A stretch of 64,000 nt of DNA from Vibrio aquaticus (GTDB lineage Bacteria > Pseudomonadota > Gammaproteobacteria > Enterobacterales > Vibrionaceae), in contig NZ_RXZH01000001.1 in NCBI RefSeq assembly GCF_003970385.1, forward strand, positions 1,245,300 through 1,309,299, in the 5' to 3' direction. The notes under the pieces are model-generated. The model was not told the DNA's origin. It saw only the letters and a program-made list of their open reading frames with translations, and ran no database searches. The number at the start of each line of letters is the position of its first letter. Position 1 is the stretch's first letter. Position numbers and translations under genes: made by a program. Shown piece by piece: positions 1-7,635 of the stretch.

Positions 1-506
1 AACATGTCGGTGTAATCTGACATAAAGATAATATGCTTTCTATGCTCAGGTTTTGGACTCAATATTTCCCACCATGAGTTAGGTGGTGTCGGGAACAGAT
101 CTTTTCGATACACCAAACCAAGCGTTCCCCAAAAGTAGGGAATACCTGCATCTCCACACTGATCTTGCCAAAGTTCAGGGATGTATTTTCGGTTTGGGAT
201 ATCGTATTTGGTTAGGTCGAGAACCTTACCATTTTCTAGGAAATTGTGGCTTGAGATTTCATCAAGGATGGCGATATCCAGAATGCGGTGAGAACGCCTA
301 TTAATGATGCGATCACGTTCTACGTCATCATCATAAAAAGCTTGTTCAATGGGTACGCCAGTTTCGTTTTGCCACTGGTGAACAACATCATCAGAAAGAT
401 AATGGGCCCAATTGAATATTGTGAGTGTGGTGTTGTTTGCATAACTGTGCGAGACAGACAGAATGTAAAGTACAAAAACCCAAGCAATTTTTTTTAAGAA
501 CAACAT
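1..506 (-). CDS. Extracellular solute-binding protein, polyamine (PotD/NspS)-like, partial
   Basis: This minus-strand reading frame begins at the ATG at 506..504 and runs off the window edge, so only about 168 N-terminal residues are visible. Residues 1-22 form a signal peptide ending in SYA. The mature start, with TLTIFNWAHYLSDDVV, resembles periplasmic spermidine/putrescine-binding proteins (family knowledge). Such proteins either feed an ABC importer or, like NspS, signal to a membrane GGDEF/EAL partner; which applies here cannot be told without the missing part. A strong GGAGG ribosome-binding site lies 7-8 bases before the ATG, partly inside a hairpin. It follows hutD by 61 bases in the same direction, so it may be read through from the heme operon. 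Confidence 0.75.
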   Translation of the reverse strand, partial: MLFLKKIAWVFVLYILSVSHSYANNTTLTIFNWAHYLSDDVVHQWQNETGVPIEQAFYDDDVERDRIINRRSHRILDIAILDEISSHNFLENGKVLDLTKYDIPNRKYIPELWQDQCGDAGIPYFWGTLGLVYRKDLFPTPPNSWWEILSPKPEHRKHIIFMSDYTDM

Positions 507-507
507 A

Positions 508-528
508 CCGACCTCCAAGCGAGGTCGG
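508..528 (-). promoter_or_regulatory. Hairpin covering the ribosome-binding site of the solute-binding protein gene
   Basis: CCGACCTC and GAGGTCGG form a perfect 8-bp stem with a 5-base loop just upstream of the ATG at 506. The GGAGG Shine-Dalgarno sits in the loop and right arm on the minus strand. There is no T-tract, so a terminator for hutD is less likely than a translational control element. Function is inferred. Confidence 0.45.
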
Positions 529-567
529 ATTTTACAGTATCTCGTTCAGAATGTCAGCAGTTAATCT

Positions 568-1350
568 TTACACTGCAGGATAGACAACAGGGAAGCCTAA
601 AGAGGGATGCTCGCCAATCGTTGAAGCATAGCCATAGACGTGTTCAATCATTTCTGATGTGAGCGCTTGATAGGGCGAAGCATCACACACCAGTTTGCCG
701 TTATGAAGAACGATCAAACGATCGGAATATTGCGCAGCGAGGTTTAGATCGTGCAGAACGACAACCACGGCGGTATTCTTCTCATCGGCCAGTTGACGGG
801 CGATCTTCAAGGTATTGTGCTGATGAGCAAGATCGAGAGCCGAGGTGGGTTCATCAAGCATCAATATTCTTTTGTCACCTGAATGAGCAAGCTGAACAAG
901 AACACGAGCTAAGTGAAGCCGCTGCTTTTCTCCACCGGAAAGAGATGGGTAAAGGCGATCGCTCAGATGCCTGACGTCCGTTAACCTCATACATTCTTCG
1001 GCCAGCGATTGGGTCTCTTTATTGGTGATATTGAGAGGAATCGCCCCAAGCTCAACCACCTCCTTCGCTAAAAAAGGAAAGCTCAACGTACTGTGCTGGG
1101 GCAACATGCCTAAGTGCTTAGCAAGCTCAGTGGCTTGCCAATCTTGGCGAGCTCGATCGAAATAGCGAATGTCGCATTTGGACGGAATTTCACCGCACAA
1201 CAGTTTTAGTAGGGTGCTTTTACCTGCTCCATTTGGACCAAGTAGAGTCGTTACTTCGCCAGCACGAATATCAACATTGACATCATCAAGCACACAACGC
1301 TTGCCAAAATACATCGACACATTTTTGGCAGATAGAACCACATTACTCAT
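568..1350 (-). CDS. hutD: Heme ABC transporter ATPase HutD (HmuV family)
   Basis: This 260-residue ATPase powers heme import from periplasm to cytoplasm as partner of the HutC permease and HutB binding protein. Walker A GPNGAGKST is at residues 38-46, the ABC signature LSGGEKQR is near residue 137, and Walker B with LMLDEPTSALD follows. Length and motifs fit the HmuV/BtuD-like family. Its start codon overlaps the hutC stop by one base, which indicates translational coupling. It is the last clear member of the operon starting at tonB. Confidence 0.93.
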   Translation of the reverse strand: MSNVVLSAKNVSMYFGKRCVLDDVNVDIRAGEVTTLLGPNGAGKSTLLKLLCGEIPSKCDIRYFDRARQDWQATELAKHLGMLPQHSTLSFPFLAKEVVELGAIPLNITNKETQSLAEECMRLTDVRHLSDRLYPSLSGGEKQRLHLARVLVQLAHSGDKRILMLDEPTSALDLAHQHNTLKIARQLADEKNTAVVVVLHDLNLAAQYSDRLIVLHNGKLVCDASPYQALTSEMIEHVYGYASTIGEHPSLGFPVVYPAV

Positions 1351-2396
1351 CAGAGAATCTTGCCTTTTTGCTTGAACAGTAAATAGATAAAGAAAGGTGC
1401 ACCAATCAGCGCTGTTACGATACCAACCGGCAATTCTGCGGGCGCAACAGCAACACGAGAGAACATATCTGCGAAGGTGAGCAGTAGTGCGCCCATCAAG
1501 GCGGAAATGGGCAGCAAAGTACGGTGATCCGGGCCTGATAGCATTCGCCCTAAATGAGGAATCACTAAGCCAATAAATCCAATCATGCCTGAGACACTGA
1601 CGGTGACACCGACGCCCACTGCGGTGAGCAAGATCAATTGACGTTTTAAGCGCTGGACCGGGATCCCGAGATGATTGGCTTCGGCTTCACCCAACAGTAA
1701 GGCATTCAGAGACATCGCCTTACGCATAAAGATCGCTAACAGAAGAACTAGAGTGATGGCACACAGTAGAATGCTGGTCCAGTTTGCACCGGCAAGCGAA
1801 CCCATTGACCAAAGAGAAAGATCTCGTAGCATTTGATCATCGGCCAAAAAATTCATAAAGCCGATGCCTGCACCAGAAAGCGCGCTAATTGCCACACCTG
1901 CTAATAGCATGATGGTAACAGACGTCCCGATTTTGCTCGTGCCGAGTTTATACACCAAAATAGTGGTCAGTGCTCCGCCAAGAAAAGCAAAAACAGGCAC
2001 TGCCGCAAAGTTCATAAATTCAGGATACTGAGTGCTGATCTCAGCGAACAAAACAATGGCGAGGGCTGCACCTAATGACGCCCCCGCTGAGACACCAATA
2101 ATGCCTGGCTCAGCAAGCGGGTTACGGAATAACCCCTGCATGACCGTACCGCAAATCGCCAGAATAGCCCCAACCAGCATACACAATATCGTTCTTGGGA
2201 AGCGTATTTCATGAATGACGAGATTGATGTGTGGTGCCAATTGGTCTGAGCGCAGAATTAGGCTTTGAATACTTTGCCAAAATCCAATATCCATTGGACC
2301 AACCGTCACAGAGCTAAGGGTTGTGACGAGTAAAGCGCAGCCAAAACCGGTCATGATGACCGGCAAAGAGACTCGACGTAAAAGCATGTTCGGCAC
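1350..2396 (-). CDS. hutC: Heme ABC transporter permease HutC (HmuU/FecCD family)
   Basis: This 348-residue, highly hydrophobic protein has about ten membrane segments, as in the FecCD/BtuC permease family. It carries the family motif GTVMQGLFRNPLAEPGIIGVS near residues 83-103 and the conserved late segment with GLVIPHLGRML, which contacts the ATPase. It forms the membrane channel of the heme importer. It starts 3 bases after hutB and overlaps hutD by one base. Confidence 0.93.
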   Translation of the reverse strand: MPNMLLRRVSLPVIMTGFGCALLVTTLSSVTVGPMDIGFWQSIQSLILRSDQLAPHINLVIHEIRFPRTILCMLVGAILAICGTVMQGLFRNPLAEPGIIGVSAGASLGAALAIVLFAEISTQYPEFMNFAAVPVFAFLGGALTTILVYKLGTSKIGTSVTIMLLAGVAISALSGAGIGFMNFLADDQMLRDLSLWSMGSLAGANWTSILLCAITLVLLLAIFMRKAMSLNALLLGEAEANHLGIPVQRLKRQLILLTAVGVGVTVSVSGMIGFIGLVIPHLGRMLSGPDHRTLLPISALMGALLLTFADMFSRVAVAPAELPVGIVTALIGAPFFIYLLFKQKGKIL

Positions 2397-2399
2397 TCG

Positions 2400-3245
2400 T
2401 TACTTTAATAGTTCGCTTAGGCGTTCAGCTTCAGACAAGCTTTTTAGACCTAATCCACCCACAAGGGCATGACCGTTAACTTGAATGAACTGTTTGTTTT
2501 GACCTGCCGGCGTTGCGGCTAGCAGTGGAAGCTGTTTTAAAATTTCGTCGGCACCGCCAAGTTTGTCGTAACTGCGACCGCTGACTAAGATCACGTCTGG
2601 CTGCATTTCAACGATCGCTTCGTTGGAAAGTGGCTTGTATGAAGTGAGTTGAGAGGCGGCAGGGTTTACGCCTCCGGCAAGTTCAATGATCGCATTGGGT
2701 GTTGTGTCTGCACCGGCAACATTCGCTGGGCGTCCTTCATGGATCAACAAGAACAGCACTTTCTTCGCTCCATTCTGCTCGGTTTTATTTTTTTCTAGTT
2801 GGGCAATTTGCGCTGAGACAGTCTGCTTTAGAATCGCAGCTTGTTCCTGAGAACCCGTCAGTTCAGCGATCTCATCGATACGTTCTAACAGGCCTTCAGG
2901 GGTAGATTTCGTGTTGACGATTTCCACATCGACACCCGCAGAGCGCAGTTGATCAAGTGTGGTTTGTGGTCCCATTTCATCAGAACCAATCAGGGTATCC
3001 GCCCCTAATGCCAATAAGCCTTCTGCTGATAGTCTGCGGTGGTAGCCAACTTTCGGTAAAGCGTTATCAGAGGGCAGTTCACTGGTGACATCGACCGCGA
3101 CGAGCTTGTCTTGTTGATCGAGTGCCACGATAAGTTCCGTCACAGCGCTGCCCGCGCTAATGATGCGCTCGCTAGCAAAAGCACTTGCAGCACAGAGTGA
3201 AAGAGAGATGGCGGTAAAAGTCTTGAGCAAAGTTTTGTTATTCAT
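2400..3245 (-). CDS. hutB: Periplasmic heme-binding protein HutB (HmuT family)
   Basis: This 281-residue protein has a signal peptide (about residues 1-24, ending ASAFA) followed by a class III periplasmic-binding fold. The opening RIISAGSAVTELIVAL and the central KVGYHRRLSAEGLLAL are typical of HmuT/BtuF-type heme carriers. It collects heme in the periplasm and delivers it to HutC/HutD. It lies in the operon 12 bases after exbD. Confidence 0.92.
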   Translation of the reverse strand: MNNKTLLKTFTAISLSLCAASAFASERIISAGSAVTELIVALDQQDKLVAVDVTSELPSDNALPKVGYHRRLSAEGLLALGADTLIGSDEMGPQTTLDQLRSAGVDVEIVNTKSTPEGLLERIDEIAELTGSQEQAAILKQTVSAQIAQLEKNKTEQNGAKKVLFLLIHEGRPANVAGADTTPNAIIELAGGVNPAASQLTSYKPLSNEAIVEMQPDVILVSGRSYDKLGGADEILKQLPLLAATPAGQNKQFIQVNGHALVGGLGLKSLSEAERLSELLK

Positions 3246-3257
3246 AGGTAACTCTAA

Positions 3258-3671
3258 TTATTTTGATTCTTCCGTGAGAAGCTGTGTGGCTTGAATACCG
3301 TTTTCTTGGAGAAAAGCGAGCAGTTTCACTAGGTGCTGAACGTCAGCGGTTTTGTCTGCGCCAATGACGATAGGGCGCTCTTTGGTGCGGTGTTCTTCTA
3401 ATAACGCTAAGGTGAAGTTTTCCCAGTCGATGTATTCCTGACCGTCAATGGCCCAATGCGGGGACGATTCGAGAATATTAACCGTAAGTGATTGTGTATC
3501 GACTTCAGAGACGGCACTTGAATCCGCTGCGGGTAAGTCGACTTCCAGTGAGTCTAGTTTTACTGCCGCGGTTAACATTAGGAAGACCATCACAATGAAG
3601 ATAATATCGAGCAGCGGCGTCAGATCGGGAGTCAAACCAAAGCGGTTTTCCTCTTGTTTCACCTTGATCAT
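3258..3671 (-). CDS. exbD: TonB-system biopolymer transport protein ExbD
   Basis: This 137-residue protein has one N-terminal membrane segment (about residues 20-40) containing LTPLLDIIFIVMVFLM, with the conserved Asp used by ExbD/TolR in proton-driven energisation. The rest is periplasmic. It forms the ion-driven motor with ExbB and TonB that powers outer-membrane heme and siderophore receptors. Its start overlaps the end of exbB by 4 bases. Confidence 0.92.
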   Translation of the reverse strand: MIKVKQEENRFGLTPDLTPLLDIIFIVMVFLMLTAAVKLDSLEVDLPAADSSAVSEVDTQSLTVNILESSPHWAIDGQEYIDWENFTLALLEEHRTKERPIVIGADKTADVQHLVKLLAFLQENGIQATQLLTEESK

Positions 3672-4354
3672 GATGTCGCCTCAATTGTCTGCTTTGGGTG
3701 AACTGCTGAGTCAGGTGACACATGCTGAAGGCTGATTCCTTCGAGCCATAAATTCACATAATTCAAGGTATGCTCTAGCTTGGCCATCACCTTATCGGCC
3801 CACAAGCCAAGGAGCTGCGCACCGGCAATGGCAGGGAGAGCAATCAACAGGCCCGCAGCGGTGGTGCGCATGGCGATACCAAGGCCATCAGCAAGATCAT
3901 TAGGCGTGATATTACCTGTTGAGGCTGCCACACCTTTAAACATTTCAATTAGGCCCAGTACGGTACCCAAAAGGCCGATGAGTGGGCTGATCACGCCAAT
4001 CAGAGTTAAGAGTCTTAATCCGGAATTAAGCTGGTGGCGTTTTTCTTGTAGCCACATGCCTGCCGCATCTTCACGTAAAACCTTTGGAAAAGAGTGATGG
4101 GCCAAAACCATAGCGACGCCTTTATATAAGAGTGGTCGGCGAGGAGAGAGCTGCTCAGCCAACTGCTCAATTTCTTGGCTATTTGTCGGACTGATTGTTT
4201 TAAGTTCTGCACGTATGGCTTTTTTCCCTACGCCAAGGCTAAGTAACACCTGAAACAGGCGTTCCGCGATGATCATCAAGGTGAGTGCAGAACAGATGAT
4301 AAGAGGCCAAGCCATCAGGCCAAGTTGCTGCTGTATGTGGTGTAATTGTTCCAT
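3668..4354 (-). CDS. exbB: TonB-system proton channel ExbB
   Basis: This 228-residue protein has three membrane segments: one near the N-terminus (about residues 13-33) and two after residue 110. The conserved LIGVISPLIGLLGTVLGLIEMF and later TTAAGLLIALPAI of the MotA/TolQ/ExbB family are present. It is the pentameric channel of the TonB motor. Its start overlaps the tonB stop by one base and its end overlaps exbD by 4 bases, so the three genes are tightly coupled. Confidence 0.93.
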   Translation of the reverse strand: MEQLHHIQQQLGLMAWPLIICSALTLMIIAERLFQVLLSLGVGKKAIRAELKTISPTNSQEIEQLAEQLSPRRPLLYKGVAMVLAHHSFPKVLREDAAGMWLQEKRHQLNSGLRLLTLIGVISPLIGLLGTVLGLIEMFKGVAASTGNITPNDLADGLGIAMRTTAAGLLIALPAIAGAQLLGLWADKVMAKLEHTLNYVNLWLEGISLQHVSPDSAVHPKQTIEATS

Positions 4355-5112
4355 TATCGATCCAACTTAAAACGAACTGGGATTTGCACTCGGTGAGCCA
4401 TTTTTTGCCCACCGACGGTATGAGGAGAAAACTTCCATTGCTTAATGGCATCAAGTGCCGATTTATCGAGCGCGGTAGCACCAGAGGATGTGATGAGCAC
4501 TTGTTTTACCTGGTCACCCTCTTCATCGAGCCAAACTTCATATAACGCAACCCCTTCGACGCCACGTTTACGTGCCATACGAGGGTATTTAGGGGCGCTA
4601 GGGCGAGTTAAGAAAGACGGCCTTTTGACCATTACAGGTTGTGACGATGCGCCTTGATTAGCTGGCTGAAGTTGCGGTTCTTCTGCGACTGGCTCGGGTT
4701 CTTTCTTGACGACTTTCTCAACCGGTTTTTGAACAGGCTTTTCGGTCTTCTTAGGGTTAGCTTGCTGAACGGGCGGTTTTTTAGGTGGTGTCTTTACGAT
4801 CTTTTTTTGTTCAACCGGCTTCTGTTTAACTGGGATTGATTTGTTAACTGGAGCCGGTTTTTTTGCGACCGACTTTTTGGGCTCTGGTGGCGTGATAGGT
4901 TTCGGTGGCTCTGGTGTTGGCTCTGCATGAGTCACATGCTCTTCGACTGCTGGTGGTTGTGGCGAAGTGGCAGCCTTAAAATTGATAGACACTGAGGTGG
5001 ATTGAGCACCTGCAGGCATAGCGAAAGCTTTGGGTTCTTGCGCGACGAGCAGAAACGCTGCATGGACAGCCAAGGATATGCTACCCGCTATAGTGTATCG
5101 CTTAACGTTCAC
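4354..5112 (-). CDS. tonB: Energy transducer TonB (TonB1 type)
   Basis: This 252-residue protein has an N-terminal membrane anchor (residues 8-24) followed by a Pro/Lys-rich spacer at about residues 60-150 that spans the periplasm. The C-terminal TonB domain contains PKYPRMARKRGVEG and ends VRFKLDR. It passes energy from ExbB/ExbD to TonB-dependent outer-membrane receptors. It is the first gene of the minus-strand heme operon; its start is about 76 bases from the Fur-box-like site. The order tonB-exbB-exbD-hutBCD matches the V. cholerae TonB1 locus. Confidence 0.93.
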   Translation of the reverse strand: MNVKRYTIAGSISLAVHAAFLLVAQEPKAFAMPAGAQSTSVSINFKAATSPQPPAVEEHVTHAEPTPEPPKPITPPEPKKSVAKKPAPVNKSIPVKQKPVEQKKIVKTPPKKPPVQQANPKKTEKPVQKPVEKVVKKEPEPVAEEPQLQPANQGASSQPVMVKRPSFLTRPSAPKYPRMARKRGVEGVALYEVWLDEEGDQVKQVLITSSGATALDKSALDAIKQWKFSPHTVGGQKMAHRVQIPVRFKLDR

Positions 5113-5188
5113 TAGGGCCTCTTTCTTGTGATTCTCAATTACGAAACGGAGTAGGATTATTGCTCACAATACAAATAAGATCAATTAT

Positions 5189-5207
5189 CAATTGCATTAT
5201 CATTATC
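5189..5207. promoter_or_regulatory. Fur-box-like operator between tonB and hutX
   Basis: On the minus strand this site reads GATAATGATAATGCAATTG, matching the first 12 bases of the 19-bp consensus GATAATGATAATCATTATC and 13 of 19 overall. A further AATTGATAATT half overlaps it on the tonB side. The divergent heme genes on both sides fit iron-dependent repression. Binding is inferred from sequence and context. Confidence 0.7.
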
Positions 5208-5340
5208 GTCAATTTATGATCCTTTCCAGTTTTTGAGATTTTAGTGTGAAGCCAGAATGGGCGAGCGCTGAACGATTGATTAAGTTATTTGAATTTATAA
5301 ATTAGACTTTGAAAAGACAGCCGGTAAATTGGAAAACAAC

Positions 5341-5844
5341 ATGGAAGCACTACAACAACAAGTTGCTCTGATTCTTGAGCAAGAACCCAAACTCCTTCCC
5401 GCTGCTATTGCAGACAAGCTGAATGTTTCTGAATTTGATGTGGTCGCTGCGCTGCCAGAACAGATGGTTGCGTTGGTTGATGGCGAGCAGGCGCAGGCAA
5501 TCTTAGAGAGCTTGGTGGGCTTTGGCCCTGTCACGACCATCGTTCATTCCTTTGGCTCAATCTTTGAGGTGAAAGCGCCTTTTCCTAAGGGCAAAGAAGC
5601 TCGCGGTTACTACAACTTAATGGGCCGAGAGGGCGAGATGCATGGCCACCTGAAGTTAGACAATGTGAAGAACATTGCTTTAGTCAGTAAGCCATTTATG
5701 GGCCGAGAAAGTCATTACTTTGGTTTCTTCTGCGAAGCAGGCAACAACATCTTTAAAGTGTACCTTGGCCGCAACGAAAAACGTGAACTGATTGAATCGC
5801 AAGTGACGACATTCAAGCAGTGGCAACAAGAATTTAAGAAATAA
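5341..5844 (+). CDS. hutX: Heme utilization carrier protein HutX
   Basis: This 167-residue cytoplasmic protein of the HutX family (established in V. cholerae) takes up imported heme and passes it to HutZ. The central section with GPVTTIVHSFGSIFEVKAPF and GREGEMHGHLKL is typical of the ChuX/HutX fold. The ATG at 5341 is preferred over an in-frame TTG at 5329 because a GGA motif lies at suitable distance before it. It is followed by hutZ after 37 bases. No hutW radical-SAM gene lies between tonB and hutX, unlike V. cholerae. Confidence 0.9.
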   Translation: MEALQQQVALILEQEPKLLPAAIADKLNVSEFDVVAALPEQMVALVDGEQAQAILESLVGFGPVTTIVHSFGSIFEVKAPFPKGKEARGYYNLMGREGEMHGHLKLDNVKNIALVSKPFMGRESHYFGFFCEAGNNIFKVYLGRNEKRELIESQVTTFKQWQQEFKK

Positions 5845-5881
5845 TCGATACAAGATTGATAAGAGAATTAGGAGAATCATC

Positions 5882-6412
5882 ATGGATCAACAAGTCAAGC
5901 AAGAGCGTCTTCAAGGTCGATTAGGGCCTGAAATAAAAGAGTTTCGTCAGGAGCGCCGCACGCTACAGCTTGCGACGGTTGATGAAAACGGTCGCCCAAA
6001 TGTTAGCTACGCGCCGTACGTACAAAATCAAGATGGCTATTTCGTATTGATCTCTGAAATTGCCCGCCACGCTCGCAATTTACAAGTGAACCCCAACGTC
6101 TCGATCATGATGATTGAAGATGAAGAAAGCTCAAAACAGCTTTTTGCTCGTAAGCGCCTAACCTTTGATGCGGTAGCAAACGTCGTTGAACGAGAGTCAG
6201 AGCAATGGCAACAAGTGGTTGGTCAAATGCAAGAACGCTTCGGTGAGATCATAGAAGGTCTTAGCCAGCTTCAAGATTTCGTTTTATTCAACCTAAAAGC
6301 AGAACAAGGCCTATTTGTAAAAGGTTTTGGTCAAGCTTATCAGGTGTCAGGGGATGATCTGGTTGATTTCGTTCACCTACAAGAAGGTCATAAGAAAGTC
6401 TCTAACGCGTAA
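5882..6412 (+). CDS. hutZ: Heme-degrading protein HutZ
   Basis: This 176-residue protein of the FMN-binding split-barrel fold is the family's heme oxygenase-like enzyme. Residues His170 (in HLQEGH) and Asp132 (in QLQDF) match, at the same numbers, the heme ligand and its partner reported for V. cholerae HutZ. It opens heme to release iron in the cytoplasm, receiving heme from HutX encoded just upstream. The ribosome-binding site TTAGGAG precedes the ATG. Confidence 0.93.
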   Translation: MDQQVKQERLQGRLGPEIKEFRQERRTLQLATVDENGRPNVSYAPYVQNQDGYFVLISEIARHARNLQVNPNVSIMMIEDEESSKQLFARKRLTFDAVANVVERESEQWQQVVGQMQERFGEIIEGLSQLQDFVLFNLKAEQGLFVKGFGQAYQVSGDDLVDFVHLQEGHKKVSNA

Positions 6413-6518
6413 TGATTGATTTGCCGTTGGAATAGCAGATATTCTCTGTTTCGAGTAATGTTTAGAGGAGCCTATGTGCTCCTTTATTCCTATCTAGCGA
6501 TTATTCCAAGGAACGACA

Positions 6519-7040
6519 ATGCGACCAGTTAGTAAAGATCACGGTGAAATCTGTTACCCGTTTATCTACGAAGATAGCCCTGTGTGCGATTTTGAAATCG
6601 CCGCAGACGAATTGTGTAGTCGAATAGGGCTTGTGCTCACGATGGAGTTGGATGAGTTGTCGAAAGACATCTTAAGTCGTGTTCAACCGAACGTTTATCA
6701 CTTAAACGGTTCAGTAAGAGGAAAGTTAGCTATTGATGAAGATCAGTTACAAGAACTTTATCAAGACTACAACGTGCTTCGTGAACGATTAGAAGGGGGA
6801 TTTCGCGGCTTTGTTTTACCCGGTGGTCACCCTATTTCTGCAGAGTTGCATTTGTGTCGTACCCAAGCGAAGAAGATTGTTCGAGCGCTGGTTGCAGTAG
6901 AACACTCAGGCAAAAAGTCACCCGCCGATATTTTGTTCCGCTATTCCAATCTACTGGCAAATGTGATGTACGCCCTTGCGTCTTACACCAACAAGTTACA
7001 TTACGTGAATGAAGTTGAGTTTGTAAGCCGCAGCTATTAA
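6519..7040 (+). CDS. Degenerate PduO-type cobalamin adenosyltransferase-like protein
   Basis: This 173-residue protein carries FVLPGGHPISAELHLCRTQAK at about residues 99-119, the C-terminal signature of PduO-type ATP:cob(I)alamin adenosyltransferases. The family's N-terminal ATP-binding loop (KTGDxG-like) is missing, and the RRAER-type segment is altered to KKIVRAL. The fold is probably conserved while catalysis is doubtful. It begins about 106 bases after hutZ on the same strand and may be co-transcribed with it. A tetrapyrrole-linked role is inference only. Confidence 0.65.
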   Translation: MRPVSKDHGEICYPFIYEDSPVCDFEIAADELCSRIGLVLTMELDELSKDILSRVQPNVYHLNGSVRGKLAIDEDQLQELYQDYNVLRERLEGGFRGFVLPGGHPISAELHLCRTQAKKIVRALVAVEHSGKKSPADILFRYSNLLANVMYALASYTNKLHYVNEVEFVSRSY

Positions 7041-7078
7041 GTGCTTAATCCGTGCGCTGCGACTGTTTATCGGGTGGC

Positions 7079-7624
7079 TTAGAATCCCGAGCCAGGCTGA
7101 GTCAGAAATTCGGTTTCTTCTGCACTGCTTTCACGACCAAGAATCGCGTTACGGTGCGGGTAGCGGCCAAAACGGTCGATGATCACCTTATGTTTTAGTT
7201 CAAAGTCATAGTTGTTTTCTAAACCGGGTTGGTTGAACAACGTAACGGCTTGTTGATGAATCAAGGCCGATTCGCTGTGCATATAAGGCATATACAAAAA
7301 GGATCGTTCTTGCTTGCTCAATTCTTTGTCTGCACCTCTTGCGATGGCTTCTTGAGCCAGTGCTAATGCGAGAGGATCTTGAGCAAATGCTTGAGGAGTG
7401 TTGCGATAAACATTGCGAGAAAACTGGTCTAAAACGATGATTTCAGCTAAGCGTCCTTGTGCCGTTGAACGCCAAGCAAACAGCTCACTTTTGGCGGCGC
7501 TCTCTAGCAACGAACCAAACCTCTCTGAAATGGTCTTATCCACGTCTTGACTACTGACAAACCAATCTTTCGGTTCTAACTCGTTGAACCAAAAATCTAA
7601 AACATCCTGAATTGCTGCTGTCAT
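7079..7624 (-). CDS. DUF924 family protein
   Basis: This 181-residue protein has the DUF924 features: opening VLDFWFNELEPKDWF, then LAEIIVLDQFSRNVYRNTPQAFA, and the late RFGRYPHRNAILGR. It is probably soluble and all-helical. The biochemical function of the family is unknown. It is encoded 11 bases after the MocR-type regulator on the same strand, so the two are probably in one transcript. Confidence 0.85.
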   Translation of the reverse strand: MTAAIQDVLDFWFNELEPKDWFVSSQDVDKTISERFGSLLESAAKSELFAWRSTAQGRLAEIIVLDQFSRNVYRNTPQAFAQDPLALALAQEAIARGADKELSKQERSFLYMPYMHSESALIHQQAVTLFNQPGLENNYDFELKHKVIIDRFGRYPHRNAILGRESSAEETEFLTQPGSGF

Positions 7625-7635
7625 AATGTGTCCTG

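Noticed and set aside
83..497. Two plus-strand frames at the window start
   Set aside because: They are antisense to a minus-strand solute-binding protein gene with a signal peptide and a good start.
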